DNA of 64,000 bases from Pseudomonas koreensis (lineage in GTDB: Bacteria > Pseudomonadota > Gammaproteobacteria > Pseudomonadales > Pseudomonadaceae), in assembly GCF_012986595.1 (NCBI RefSeq), contig NZ_JAAQYM010000008.1, forward strand, positions 1-64,000, read 5' to 3'. The translations under genes were made by a program, and so were the position numbers. Below are positions 53,153-61,068 of the stretch, in pieces. The notes beneath the pieces were generated by a model, which was not told the origin of the DNA, did no database searches, and worked only from the letters and a program-made list of their open reading frames with translations. The stretch's first letter is position 1. Every line of letters starts with the position of its first letter.

Positions 53153-53832
53153 CAGGCCGGACGCTCTTCAAGCACGTAACCCATGCCGCGCACGGTGTGG
53201 ATCAGTTTGTTGGGGAAGTCATCGTCGATCTTCAGGCGCAAACGGCGGATCGCCACTTCGATCACGTTGGTGTCGCTGTCGAAGTTCATGTCCCAGACCT
53301 GCGAGGCAATCAGCGATTTCGGCAACACTTCACCCTGACGGCGCAGAAGCATCTCCAGCAGGGCGAATTCCTTGGCGGTCAGGTCGATGCGCTGGCCGCT
53401 GCGTTCGACCCGGCGGCGAATCAGGTCCAGGCGCAGGTCGGCCAGTTGCAGGCTGGTTTCCTGTGGCATCGCGCTGCCCCGGCGCAGCAGGCTGCGCACC
53501 CGGGCCAGCAGTTCGGAGAAGGCGAACGGTTTGACCAGATAGTCGTCGGCGCCGAGTTCGAGGCCGTGCACCCGGTCTTCCACGGCATCCTTGGCGGTCA
53601 GAAACAGCACGGGCGTGTCGAGGCCGGCGCTGCGCACCGCGTGCAGGATCTGCCAGCCACTGCGCCCTGGCAACATCACATCGAGGATCAGCAGCGCATA
53701 ATCACCGCTCAGGGCCAGTTGCTGACCGCTGTTACCGTCGGCCACCAGCTCGGTGTTGAAACCGGCCTCGGTCAGGCCCTGGCGCAGGTAGTGGCCGGTT
53801 TTCGGTTGGTCTTCGACGATCAGCAGTTTCAT
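53152..53832 (-). CDS. copR: Heavy-metal response regulator (CopR/CusR type)
   Basis: A 226-residue OmpR-family regulator: receiver with acceptor Asp51 (LLILDVMLPGRSG) and Lys in FLTAKDAVEDRV, then a winged-helix effector domain ending VRGMGYVLEERPA. It drives copper or silver resistance genes. Transcribed in front of its kinase; the divergent gene encodes a cupredoxin, and a CusR-like box sits in the shared promoter. Confidence 0.94.
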   Translation of the reverse strand: MKLLIVEDQPKTGHYLRQGLTEAGFNTELVADGNSGQQLALSGDYALLILDVMLPGRSGWQILHAVRSAGLDTPVLFLTAKDAVEDRVHGLELGADDYLVKPFAFSELLARVRSLLRRGSAMPQETSLQLADLRLDLIRRRVERSGQRIDLTAKEFALLEMLLRRQGEVLPKSLIASQVWDMNFDSDTNVIEVAIRRLRLKIDDDFPNKLIHTVRGMGYVLEERPA

Positions 53833-53904
53833 GGGCGGCTCGGGTTGATCCAGGTTGGGGAAACGAAAGCGTTATACCGTGAGCGCTGGCGACAGGCGCC
53901 AACC

Positions 53905-53918
53905 TGACAAAGTTGTAA
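53905..53918. promoter_or_regulatory. CusR/CopR-type box in the divergent promoter
   Basis: TGACAAAGTTGTAA matches the core of the CusR operator TGACAANNTTGTCA in 13 of 14 fixed positions or Ns. It lies about 70 bp upstream of copR and 80 bp upstream of the cupredoxin gene. Confidence 0.65.
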
Positions 53919-53996
53919 TCTGTCTGTCAGGTCGCTGCCAGCGCGGGCGGGCTAGAGTTTCCCACAGGCTGAACCCTGTCTTGTTGGAGTATGACT

Positions 53997-54530
53997 ATGT
54001 TTTTGCGCAACCCTCTGGCCGTCGCCGCCTGTTTGCTGGCACTGAGTTCACCTGCCTGGGCCGCGCCCGCGCACACGTATGATTTCGGCCAGCCGGCGCC
54101 GGCGGCCAAGGCCACCCGCAGCATCGAGGTGGTGCTGAACGACATGTCGTTCGACCCTAAGGCGATTCAGGTCAAGGCCGGTGAGACCGTGCGCTTTGTA
54201 TTGGTGAATAAAGGTCAGTTGCTGCACGAATTCAACCTCGGTGACGCGGCGATGCATGCCAGACACCAGCAGGAAATGTTGCAGATGCAGCAAAGCGGCA
54301 TGCTCACGCCTACCGGCATGAAAGAAATGTCCCACGACATGGCGGGTATGGATCACACGGCCATGGGCCACGGCATGAAGCACGACGATCCGAACAGCGT
54401 GCTGGTCGAGCCGGGCAAAACCGCCGAGCTGACCTGGACCTTCAGCAAGGCCACCAGCCTCGAATTTGCCTGCAATATTCCCGGGCATTACCAGGCGGGC
54501 ATGGTCGGCAAATTGACTGTCAGTCAGTAA
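53997..54530 (+). CDS. Secreted cupredoxin-like copper protein (CopI type)
   Basis: A Sec signal (VAACLLALSSPAWA) and a cupredoxin domain (about 40-177). Copper ligands are visible: a His in GQLLHEFNLGD, and late Cys and His and Met in LEFACNIPGHYQAGM, the type 1 C-x-x-x-x-H-x-x-x-x-M arrangement. Between them lies a Met/His-rich insertion (HDMAGMDHTAMGHGMKHD) typical of copper-tolerance proteins. The ATG at 53997 has GGAG at 7-bp spacing; the ATG at 53991 is too close. Divergent from copRS and presumably induced by copper. Confidence 0.9.
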   Translation: MFLRNPLAVAACLLALSSPAWAAPAHTYDFGQPAPAAKATRSIEVVLNDMSFDPKAIQVKAGETVRFVLVNKGQLLHEFNLGDAAMHARHQQEMLQMQQSGMLTPTGMKEMSHDMAGMDHTAMGHGMKHDDPNSVLVEPGKTAELTWTFSKATSLEFACNIPGHYQAGMVGKLTVSQ

Positions 54531-54591
54531 GCACTCAAAGGCGCGAGCAAAGGCTGATAGAATCCGCTGATTCTTCAGTCAGGTTTCCGCC

Positions 54592-55422
54592 ATGCATCCC
54601 GCAGCCGAACATTCGCCGCTGGGCAAGTCCAGCGAATACATCGCCACGTACACGCCGTCCCTGTTGTTCCCGATCCCGCGCACCGCGAAGTGGGCTGAAC
54701 TGGGACTGACCGCCGATTCCCTGCCGTATAAAGGTGTGGATTTCTGGAACTGCTTCGAGTTGTCGTGGCTGCTGCCGTCGGGCAAGCCGGTGGTGGCGAT
54801 CGGTGAATTCAGCATTCCGGCCGATTCGCCGAACATCATCGAATCCAAGTCGTTCAAGCTGTACCTGAACTCGCTGAACCAGACGCCGTTTGCCGACGTC
54901 GCCAGCCTGGAAGCGACGCTGGTCAAGGATTTGTCTGCCGCTGCCGGCAAACCGGTCGGCGTGCGGGTGCGCAGCCTGAAGGACGTCGAAGCCGAAGGCG
55001 TCGTGGCTTTGCCGGGCGTGTGCATTGACGACCTGGACATCAGCGTCAGCAACTATGAGCATCCGCGTCCGGAACTGCTGCGCTGCGATGACTCGAAGAT
55101 TGTCGAAGAAAGCGTGCACAGTCATCTGCTCAAATCCAACTGCCCGGTGACCAGTCAGCCGGACTGGGGCAGCGTGGTGGTGGAATATCGCGGCGCGGCA
55201 CTGGATCACGCCAGCCTGCTGGAATACATCGTCAGCTTCCGCCAGCATTCGGACTTCCATGAGCAGTGTGTGGAGCGGATTTTCCTTGATCTGCAGCGTC
55301 TGCTGAAGCCAGAAAAGCTGACCGTATTTGCACGTTACGTGCGTCGTGGCGGGCTGGATATCAATCCGTATCGCAGCACCGAAAGCGTACAACTGCCTAA
55401 CCACCGGCTGGTGCGCCAATAA
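54592..55422 (+). CDS. queF: NADPH-dependent 7-cyano-7-deazaguanine reductase
   Basis: Reduces preQ0 to preQ1 in queuosine tRNA modification. The 276-residue, two-domain form has catalytic Cys184 in KSNCPVTSQPDWG and the NADPH-binding QueF motif ESKSFKLYLNS near residue 83-93. C-terminal QHSDFHEQCVERIFLDL is typical. Located between the cupredoxin and a DUF4404 gene. Confidence 0.95.
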   Translation: MHPAAEHSPLGKSSEYIATYTPSLLFPIPRTAKWAELGLTADSLPYKGVDFWNCFELSWLLPSGKPVVAIGEFSIPADSPNIIESKSFKLYLNSLNQTPFADVASLEATLVKDLSAAAGKPVGVRVRSLKDVEAEGVVALPGVCIDDLDISVSNYEHPRPELLRCDDSKIVEESVHSHLLKSNCPVTSQPDWGSVVVEYRGAALDHASLLEYIVSFRQHSDFHEQCVERIFLDLQRLLKPEKLTVFARYVRRGGLDINPYRSTESVQLPNHRLVRQ

Positions 55423-55446
55423 AAATCCACAATGTGCGATATCCAA

Positions 55447-55536
55447 TGTGGGAGCGAGCCTGCTCGCGAATGCACTGTGTCATTCAAGAGTGATGTCGAC
55501 TGACACGACGCTTTCGCGAGCAGGCTCACTCCTACA
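55447..55536. repeat. REP doublet, mixed sequence variants
   Basis: A GGGAGCGAGCCTGCTCGCGA unit on the left faces a TCGCGAGCAGGCTCACTCCT unit on the right. The two arms belong to different sequence variants (GGGAGCG and AGGAGTG). Confidence 0.82.
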
Positions 55537-55564
55537 AAGGGACTGCGTTTCAAATCGCGGCCAT

Positions 55565-55597
55565 GAAAAAGCCCTGCCAGTGATGGCAGGGCTTTTT
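55565..55597. terminator. Bidirectional terminator
   Basis: GAAAAAGCCCTGCCA / TGGCAGGGCTTTTT between the convergent queF and DUF4404 genes. Confidence 0.93.
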
Positions 55598-55616
55598 GCA
55601 TTTCAGCGCAGGGCGG

Positions 55617-55880
55617 TCAGATGCCCATGCTGCCCAGCGCATTGACGATATTGCGCAGGGTACCGGCAATGGCCGGGTGTTCGAGTTCGAAGCGATCAAC
55701 CGCCAGGTTCACGCCATCGGCGATGCTGGCGTCCTGCGTGGCGCTCTCCAGTTTGATTTCCGATTCGATCTGCGCCATCAGCGCATGCAGATCTTCACGC
55801 TCGGCTTCGGACAGCGGCGGATTCTGCTCCAGTTGCTCGCGCAGGGTGTCGAGTTGTTTTTGCAGTTCTTGGGCGGGCAT
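55617..55880 (-). CDS. DUF4404 family protein
   Basis: An 87-residue soluble protein. The N-terminal part is a helical hairpin with acidic coiled-coil pattern (LQKQLDTLREQLEQN, then DLHALMAQIESEI) and the C-terminal part is the conserved ELEHPAIAGTLRNIVNALGSMGI tail. The function is not known. The ATG at 55880 is chosen because upstream extension has poor composition. Terminator on its 3' side. Confidence 0.88.
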   Translation of the reverse strand: MPAQELQKQLDTLREQLEQNPPLSEAEREDLHALMAQIESEIKLESATQDASIADGVNLAVDRFELEHPAIAGTLRNIVNALGSMGI

Positions 55881-55989
55881 GGTGTGGTTCCTTTTATCAA
55901 GAGGCACTGGCATTGACCGCAGCCGCGCGCCAAAGGTCTATGGCTGACCTTTAGATTAATCCACTCTGCTGCAACCTGCATGATCCCGG

Positions 55990-56610
55990 TCAGGGCTTTT
56001 CGCCTTTGAGACGGCGCAGGCTGATGTCGGCCAGGCAGGTGTCGAGTTCGCCCAGATGATCGATCACCGAGTGCACGCCCAGCCCGAACAACTGCATGGT
56101 GGCCTTGCCGCGTCGTTGTTCGCGTTCCTTCTGACTCAGGGCTTGCCACTCGCTCGGCGACAGCCCGCACAGCGAGCCGCAGGACGCCAGACCAATGGTC
56201 CACAGCCCGGCATTGAGGCCCGATTGCAGCAGGCGCGGCTCACCGCTGACCAGCACGCAGCCGTCCAGACGGCTGACGTTCAAGGCCATCAGCGCTTGCC
56301 AGCAGGCATTGGGTGCGGGCCATGGATTGATTGTTGCTGAATATTGCGTCGGTTTGATCCACGCCGGCAGCACGGCCGCCAGCGGTTGCGCAAGGGCAGG
56401 GGGCAGCTCGTCGATCCAGGCGCACGGAATCTGCTGGCGCTGCAGCCTGTGCAAGCTGTCGAGGGCGCCGGGGGTGGCGTCGGTGTGCTCGGGCAGCACG
56501 TTGGCGTGTTGAGGGGCACGGGCGCCGAAATCCACCAGACAACCACTGAGTCCGAACAGCACGGCGGTCAGCCCGGGTGCGGTGACAGGCAAGGCTTCAG
56601 CGTGGGTCAT
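55990..56610 (-). CDS. HAD-like protein without catalytic aspartates (phosphonatase-like)
   Basis: A 206-residue protein with the fold of phosphonoacetaldehyde-hydrolase-like HAD proteins (VLFGLSGCLVDFGARAPQHANVLPEH). In active HADs the first motif is DxDx(T/V); here it reads F-G-L-S-G, so the nucleophile Asp is Gly20 and the acid Asp is Ser22. Other motifs are also weak. A non-catalytic or binding role is therefore likely. It lies between DUF4404 and mlaA on the opposite strand to mlaA. Confidence 0.75.
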   Translation of the reverse strand: MTHAEALPVTAPGLTAVLFGLSGCLVDFGARAPQHANVLPEHTDATPGALDSLHRLQRQQIPCAWIDELPPALAQPLAAVLPAWIKPTQYSATINPWPAPNACWQALMALNVSRLDGCVLVSGEPRLLQSGLNAGLWTIGLASCGSLCGLSPSEWQALSQKEREQRRGKATMQLFGLGVHSVIDHLGELDTCLADISLRRLKGEKP

Positions 56611-56809
56611 GGCAACGTCCCTGAAATAGTCATGAGGCTAGGGGACGCCGGTGACAGTTGGATGACAGGCGTGTGAAAAGGGGCGCCGGGAAACGTCCTG
56701 CACGACTCTTCACGGGTAGACTGCCCAAAATGGCTTTTGCGCTTATACTAGCGCTCTTAACGCCTGGGCCGACGGTGCCCGCGCCAGTAAAAATCCAAGG
56801 AGCTTTTCT

Positions 56810-57499
56810 ATGCGCTGGAGCAATCCTCTCGCTCAGCTATGTGTATGTGCCGGCGTTTTGCTGGTTTCGTTCGCCGCTAACGCCGCGACGGAAGAAGACC
56901 CTTGGGAAAGCGTCAACCGCCCGATCTTCCAGTTCAACGACTTCGTCGACACCTACGCGCTCAAGCCGCTGGCCCAGGGCTATGAATACGTGACGCCGCA
57001 GTTCCTCGAAGACGGCATCCACAATATGTTCCGCAACGTTGGTGACGTTACCAACCTGGCGAACAACATTCTGCAGGCCAAACCTGCGGCAGCCGGTGTC
57101 GACACCGCGCGGATCATCTTCAACACCACCTTCGGTCTGCTGGGTTTCTTCGACGTCGGCACCAAAATGGGCCTTAATCGCAGCGACGAAGACTTCGGTC
57201 AGACCCTCGGCTACTGGGGCGTCGGCAGCGGCCCGTACGTGATGCTGCCGTTGCTCGGCCCAAGCACCCTGCGTGATGCGCCGTCGAAGTATGTCGACAG
57301 CTACACGGGCCCGTACCGCTACATCAACGATATCCCGGTGCGTAACTCGACGTTCGGCCTGAACATCGTCGACACCCGCGCCAGCCTGTTGTCGAGCGAG
57401 AAGCTGATCAGCGGCGACAAGTACACCTTCATCCGCAACGCCTACCTGCAGAACCGCGAGTTCAAGGTCAAGGACGGTAAGGTCGTAGACGATTTTTAA
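56810..57499 (+). CDS. mlaA: Phospholipid-removal outer-membrane protein MlaA (VacJ)
   Basis: Removes mislocalised phospholipids from the outer leaflet with OmpC/F and the Mla pathway. The 229-residue product shows MlaA marks: DPWESVNRPIFQFNDFVDTY near 28-46, NNILQAKP, and PYVMLPLLGPSTLRDA with the ridge/amphipathic helices. E. coli MlaA is a lipoprotein, but here the signal sequence has no lipobox Cys and looks like type I cleavage after FAANA. AAGGAG precedes the ATG. Terminated by a hairpin. Confidence 0.92.
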   Translation: MRWSNPLAQLCVCAGVLLVSFAANAATEEDPWESVNRPIFQFNDFVDTYALKPLAQGYEYVTPQFLEDGIHNMFRNVGDVTNLANNILQAKPAAAGVDTARIIFNTTFGLLGFFDVGTKMGLNRSDEDFGQTLGYWGVGSGPYVMLPLLGPSTLRDAPSKYVDSYTGPYRYINDIPVRNSTFGLNIVDTRASLLSSEKLISGDKYTFIRNAYLQNREFKVKDGKVVDDF

Positions 57500-57515
57500 T
57501 GTCGACCCGCAATGA

Positions 57516-57546
57516 AGAAGGCGGCCCTTGAGGCCGCCTTTTTTGT
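57516..57546. terminator. Terminator of mlaA, possibly bidirectional
   Basis: AAGGCGGCC-CTTGA-GGCCGCCTT with T-run TTTTTT lies between convergent mlaA and PilZ genes. Confidence 0.93.
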
Positions 57547-57552
57547 GTGCGC

Positions 57553-57852
57553 TTATTTCATCTTCAGAATGGTCAGGCCGAGTTTCTGGCTTTCGTTGTC
57601 CTGGGCCTTGACCCAGACCACTTCAGTCTCGGCTTCCAGTCCGCTCAGCGCTGCATGCTCGGAATCGATGCGCACGCTCAACCGGTCACCCACCGCGAAC
57701 TGACGTGGCGCTTCGACCTGCATGCCACTGCTGGAGAGGTCGATGCACACGCCCGACACCTCGTCCCCTTCATGAATCAACACGACATCGGCATCGACTC
57801 GCATACGGATGAAATCGCGCTTTTCGCTGTAGTCCCGACCGGTTTGACTCAT
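57553..57852 (-). CDS. Canonical PilZ-domain protein
   Basis: A 99-residue single PilZ domain for c-di-GMP binding. RxxxR is in KRDFIRMRVD (residues 11-18) and DxSxxG in CIDLSSSGMQVE (about residues 37-45), at normal spacing. The ATG at 57852 starts just before the typical MSQ N-terminus. Convergent with mlaA and divergent from the RssB-like gene; unlike the other PilZ protein in the window it has no insertion. Confidence 0.92.
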   Translation of the reverse strand: MSQTGRDYSEKRDFIRMRVDADVVLIHEGDEVSGVCIDLSSSGMQVEAPRQFAVGDRLSVRIDSEHAALSGLEAETEVVWVKAQDNESQKLGLTILKMK

Positions 57853-58011
57853 GGCTTCGACCTTCCATTGGGTTACGGTTTGAGCTGTTCTTATAACTCT
57901 CGGTGATTTGACAAGTAAAGTCGTCAAGCGACCATCGGCGCATGCTTGAAACGCCCCGCGGATGGGAGTACCGTCTGCGCCTTAGAAGGGCACCTCTGGT
58001 GCAGTCGCGTT

Positions 58012-58084
58012 CCGGGCCAATGCTCGAAAGCGGTGCAGCAGAGAGGCTAGAAAGCGAATCCAGTAGTCTGAGCCGGGCCAATGC
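58012..58084 (+). repeat. Direct repeat pair upstream of the RssB-like gene
   Basis: CCGGGCCAATGC occurs at 58012-58023 and again at 58073-58084, about 40-110 bp before the start codon. Possible regulator binding sites; no family assigned. Confidence 0.5.
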
Positions 58085-58126
58085 CCCGCCTGCTACGCCA
58101 ACCTAATTCTGGCGCCGTTTGCCCAC

Positions 58127-59311
58127 ATGCCAAAAACCAGTGCCACGCTGCTGATAATCGATGATGACGAAGTAGTGCGCGCGAGCCTCGCGGCCTATTT
58201 GGAAGACAGTGGTTTCAGCGTCCTGCAGGCCAGCAACGGCCAACAGGGTCTTCAGGTATTCGAGCAAGACAAGCCCGACTTGGTCATCTGCGATCTGCGC
58301 ATGCCGCAGATGGGCGGTCTCGAACTCATCCGTCAGGTCACCGAACGCTCACCGCAAACGCCGATGATCGTCGTTTCGGGTGCCGGCGTGATGAACGACG
58401 CGGTCGAGGCGCTGCGCCTGGGTGCGGCGGACTACCTGATCAAGCCTCTCGAAGACCTGGCCGTGCTCGAGCACTCCGTGCGCCGTGCGCTGGATCGTGC
58501 GCGTCTGCTGCTGGAGAACCAGCGCTACCGCGAGAAGCTGGAGAAGGCCAACCGCGAGCTCGAAGCCAGCCTGAACCTGCTCCAGGAAGACCAGAACGCC
58601 GGTCGCCAGGTGCAGATGAACATGCTGCCGGAAAGCCCGTGGCGCGTGGACGAGTTCCAGTTTGCTCACCAGATCATCCCGTCGCTGTACCTGTCGGGTG
58701 ATTTTGTCGACTATTTCCGGGTCGACGAGCGCCGTGTGGCGTTCTACCTGGCCGACGTATCGGGCCATGGCGCGTCTTCCGCGTTCGTCACCGTGTTGCT
58801 GAAGTTCATGACCACGCGCTTGCTGTTCGAGTCCAAGCGCAACGGCACCTTGCCGGAATTCAAGCCTTCGGAAGTTCTTGGTCATATCAACCGGGGGCTG
58901 ATCAGTTGTAAGCTGGGCAAACACGTCACAATGGTCGGTGGAGTCATCGACGAGGAGACCGGTTTGTTGACCTATAGCATCGGCGGCCATCTGCCGTTGC
59001 CTGTGTTGTACACGCCTGACAGTGTTCGTTACCTCGAAGGCCGCGGTTTGCCGGTGGGCCTTTTCAACGAGGCCACCTACGAAGATCACGTGCTTGAGCT
59101 GCCTCCGACATTCAGCCTGACGCTGATGTCCGACGGCATTCTGGATCTGTTGCCAGAACCTACGCTCAAGGAAAAAGAAGCCGCTTTGCCCCAACGGGTG
59201 AAGTCGGCGGGCGGCAGCCTGGATGGTCTGCGGCAAGTGTTTGGATTGGCCACGCTAGGGGAGATGCCGGATGATATCGCCCTGTTGGTGTTGAGCAGGA
59301 ACCTTCAATGA
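58127..59311 (+). CDS. rssB: RssB-like response regulator with PP2C phosphatase domain
   Basis: A 394-residue two-domain protein: receiver (1-125) with acceptor Asp56 in LVICDLRMPQMGG, a coiled-coil linker (about 135-165), and a SpoIIE/PP2C domain (about 180-392). The metal-binding Asp residues are intact (SGDFVDYF, LADVSGHGAS and MSDGILDL), whereas E. coli RssB has a degenerate domain. The output is probably dephosphorylation of the STAS protein encoded with a 4-nt overlap. RssB-type control of RpoS stability is inferred from orthology. Confidence 0.92.
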   Translation: MPKTSATLLIIDDDEVVRASLAAYLEDSGFSVLQASNGQQGLQVFEQDKPDLVICDLRMPQMGGLELIRQVTERSPQTPMIVVSGAGVMNDAVEALRLGAADYLIKPLEDLAVLEHSVRRALDRARLLLENQRYREKLEKANRELEASLNLLQEDQNAGRQVQMNMLPESPWRVDEFQFAHQIIPSLYLSGDFVDYFRVDERRVAFYLADVSGHGASSAFVTVLLKFMTTRLLFESKRNGTLPEFKPSEVLGHINRGLISCKLGKHVTMVGGVIDEETGLLTYSIGGHLPLPVLYTPDSVRYLEGRGLPVGLFNEATYEDHVLELPPTFSLTLMSDGILDLLPEPTLKEKEAALPQRVKSAGGSLDGLRQVFGLATLGEMPDDIALLVLSRNLQ

Positions 59312-59790
59312 GTACCGGTAGAATCCAGTTCGCCGAGCAGGACGGCACCTTCGTCCTGAAGTTCGTCGGTGAAGTTCGCCTGACCCTGTGTTCGGCGTTG
59401 GATGCGACTATTGAGAAAATCTTCACCGCGTTGAATTTCAACGCGATCGTGATCGATTTGACCGAAACCCGTAGCATCGACAGCACCACGTTGGGCCTAC
59501 TGGCCAAGCTGTCGATCCTGTCGCGGCAAAAGGTCGGCCTGCTGCCGACCGTCGTCACCACCCACGAAGACATCACGCGTCTGCTGCAGTCGATGGGCTT
59601 TGAGCAGGTGTTCAATATCGTCAACCACCCGGTGCCGTGCCCGGAGTGCCTGGACGACCTGCCGGATCAGGACCAGTCCGAAGAAGTGGTGCGGATCAAG
59701 GTGCTGGAAGCGCACAAGATCCTCATGGGGCTGAATGACTCGAATCGTGAAGCCTTCCACGACCTGGTGAATGCCCTCGAAAGGCATTGA
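59308..59790 (+). CDS. STAS-domain anti-sigma-factor antagonist
   Basis: A 160-residue protein with a SpoIIAA-like STAS domain (1-110). The phospho-acceptor Ser59 lies in RSIDSTTLGLL. A C-terminal tail starts with CPEC and continues through an acidic helix, beyond the usual STAS length. Its ATG overlaps the RssB-like stop (ATGA), so they are translationally coupled. Expected model: RssB-like PP2C removes phosphate from Ser59 so the STAS protein can bind an anti-sigma factor; the kinase is not in the window. Confidence 0.9.
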   Translation: MSTGRIQFAEQDGTFVLKFVGEVRLTLCSALDATIEKIFTALNFNAIVIDLTETRSIDSTTLGLLAKLSILSRQKVGLLPTVVTTHEDITRLLQSMGFEQVFNIVNHPVPCPECLDDLPDQDQSEEVVRIKVLEAHKILMGLNDSNREAFHDLVNALERH

Positions 59791-59795
59791 TGGCC

Positions 59796-59827
59796 CTGTG
59801 GCAAGGGAGCAAGCTCCCTTGCCACAG
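59796..59827. repeat. Single REP palindrome
   Basis: CTGTGGCAAGGGAGCAAGCT and CCCTTGCCACAG form one hairpin directly after the STAS gene. Confidence 0.78.
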
Positions 59828-59882
59828 CTGATCATCTGATTCAATTCATCACCTGCCACACTTGGCTGTTACCGAGCAGCAC

Positions 59883-59918
59883 AAAAAAGGGCGAACCCAA
59901 CCGGGTTCGCCCTTTTTG
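59883..59918. terminator. Bidirectional terminator
   Basis: AAAAAAGGGCGAACCC / GGGTTCGCCCTTTTTG hairpin between the convergent STAS and tal genes. Confidence 0.94.
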
Positions 59919-59935
59919 CATTCCTGCGACTCAGA

Positions 59936-60862
59936 TCACAGCTTGGCCTGCAGCAGCGCCTCGAGCTTTTCCTGGTCACGGGCAAACTGACGGATGCCCT
60001 CGGCCAGTTTCTCGGTGGCCATCGCATCTTCGTTGGACAACCAGCGGAACTGCGCTTCGTTCAGGCTCAGGCGCGCTTCGCCGGCGTGGCCCGGGGCGAG
60101 TTTGCGCTCCAGTTTGCCAGTGTCTGCTGCCAGCTTGTCGATCAGGTCCGGGCTGATGGTCAGGCGGTCGCAGCCGGCCAGTTGCTCGATCTGGCTCAGG
60201 TTGCGGAAGCTGGCGCCCATGACCACGGTCTTGTAGTCATTGGCCTTGTAGTAGTTGTAGATGCGGGTGACCGACTGTACACCCGGATCATCGGCGCCAA
60301 TGTAGTCGTTGCCGTTGGCCTTCTTGTACCAGTCGTAGATGCGGCCCACGAAAGGCGAGATCAGGAACACCCCGGCGTCAGCGCAAGCGGCGGCCTGAGC
60401 GAAGGAGAACAGCAGGGTCAGGTTGGTCTGGATGCCTTCTTTCTCGAGAGTCTCGGCAGCGCGGATGCCTTCCCAGGTCGAAGCGATCTTGATCAGCACG
60501 CGGTCACGGCCGACGCCGGCCTTGTCGTACAGCTCGATCAGGCGGTGTGCACGCTTGAGCACGGCGTCCTGGTCGAACGACAGGCGCGCATCCACTTCGG
60601 TGGAGATACGGCCCGGGATCACTTTGAGGATTTCCTGGCCGACCGCGACGCCGAAGCGGTCGCTGGCCAGGCCCACGTCGCCCTTGCAGTCGCTGACGCA
60701 GGCGTTCAGCAGTTCGGCGTAGGCCGGAATGGCTGCGGCTTTAAGCAGCAGGGAAGGGTTGGTAGTGGCGTCGACCGGCTTGACCCGGGCGATCGCTTCG
60801 AAGTCGCCGGTGTCGGCAACCACGGTGGTCATCTGTTTGAGTTGTTCCAGTTTGGAAGTCAT
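59936..60862 (-). CDS. tal: Transaldolase
   Basis: Transfers a dihydroxyacetone unit in the non-oxidative pentose phosphate pathway. The 308-residue TalB-type TIM barrel shows DATTNPSLLLKAA near residue 33, the Schiff-base Lys in RVLIKIASTWEG (about residue 130) and NLTLLFSFAQA. C-terminal FARDQEKLEALL ends typically. The ATG at 60862 is preferred to a longer frame from 60919. Confidence 0.96.
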   Translation of the reverse strand: MTSKLEQLKQMTTVVADTGDFEAIARVKPVDATTNPSLLLKAAAIPAYAELLNACVSDCKGDVGLASDRFGVAVGQEILKVIPGRISTEVDARLSFDQDAVLKRAHRLIELYDKAGVGRDRVLIKIASTWEGIRAAETLEKEGIQTNLTLLFSFAQAAACADAGVFLISPFVGRIYDWYKKANGNDYIGADDPGVQSVTRIYNYYKANDYKTVVMGASFRNLSQIEQLAGCDRLTISPDLIDKLAADTGKLERKLAPGHAGEARLSLNEAQFRWLSNEDAMATEKLAEGIRQFARDQEKLEALLQAKL

Positions 60863-61068
60863 GTATGTGCTCTGTCCTGTGGGTTTGACGACATTACCCG
60901 AGCGCTGACAGTCACTCAAGGGTATCCGGGCGTATCGGAGGCCCCGCTGGCAACAACCTGAGAATGGTTGCTTGATGGGCGGGGCGCGGTATCGATGAAT
61001 ACGATGCCAAAATCGGCCGCAGGTTCAAAGCAACTGACGGCCAACGCCCCTTAAGCTGATTATTGGAG

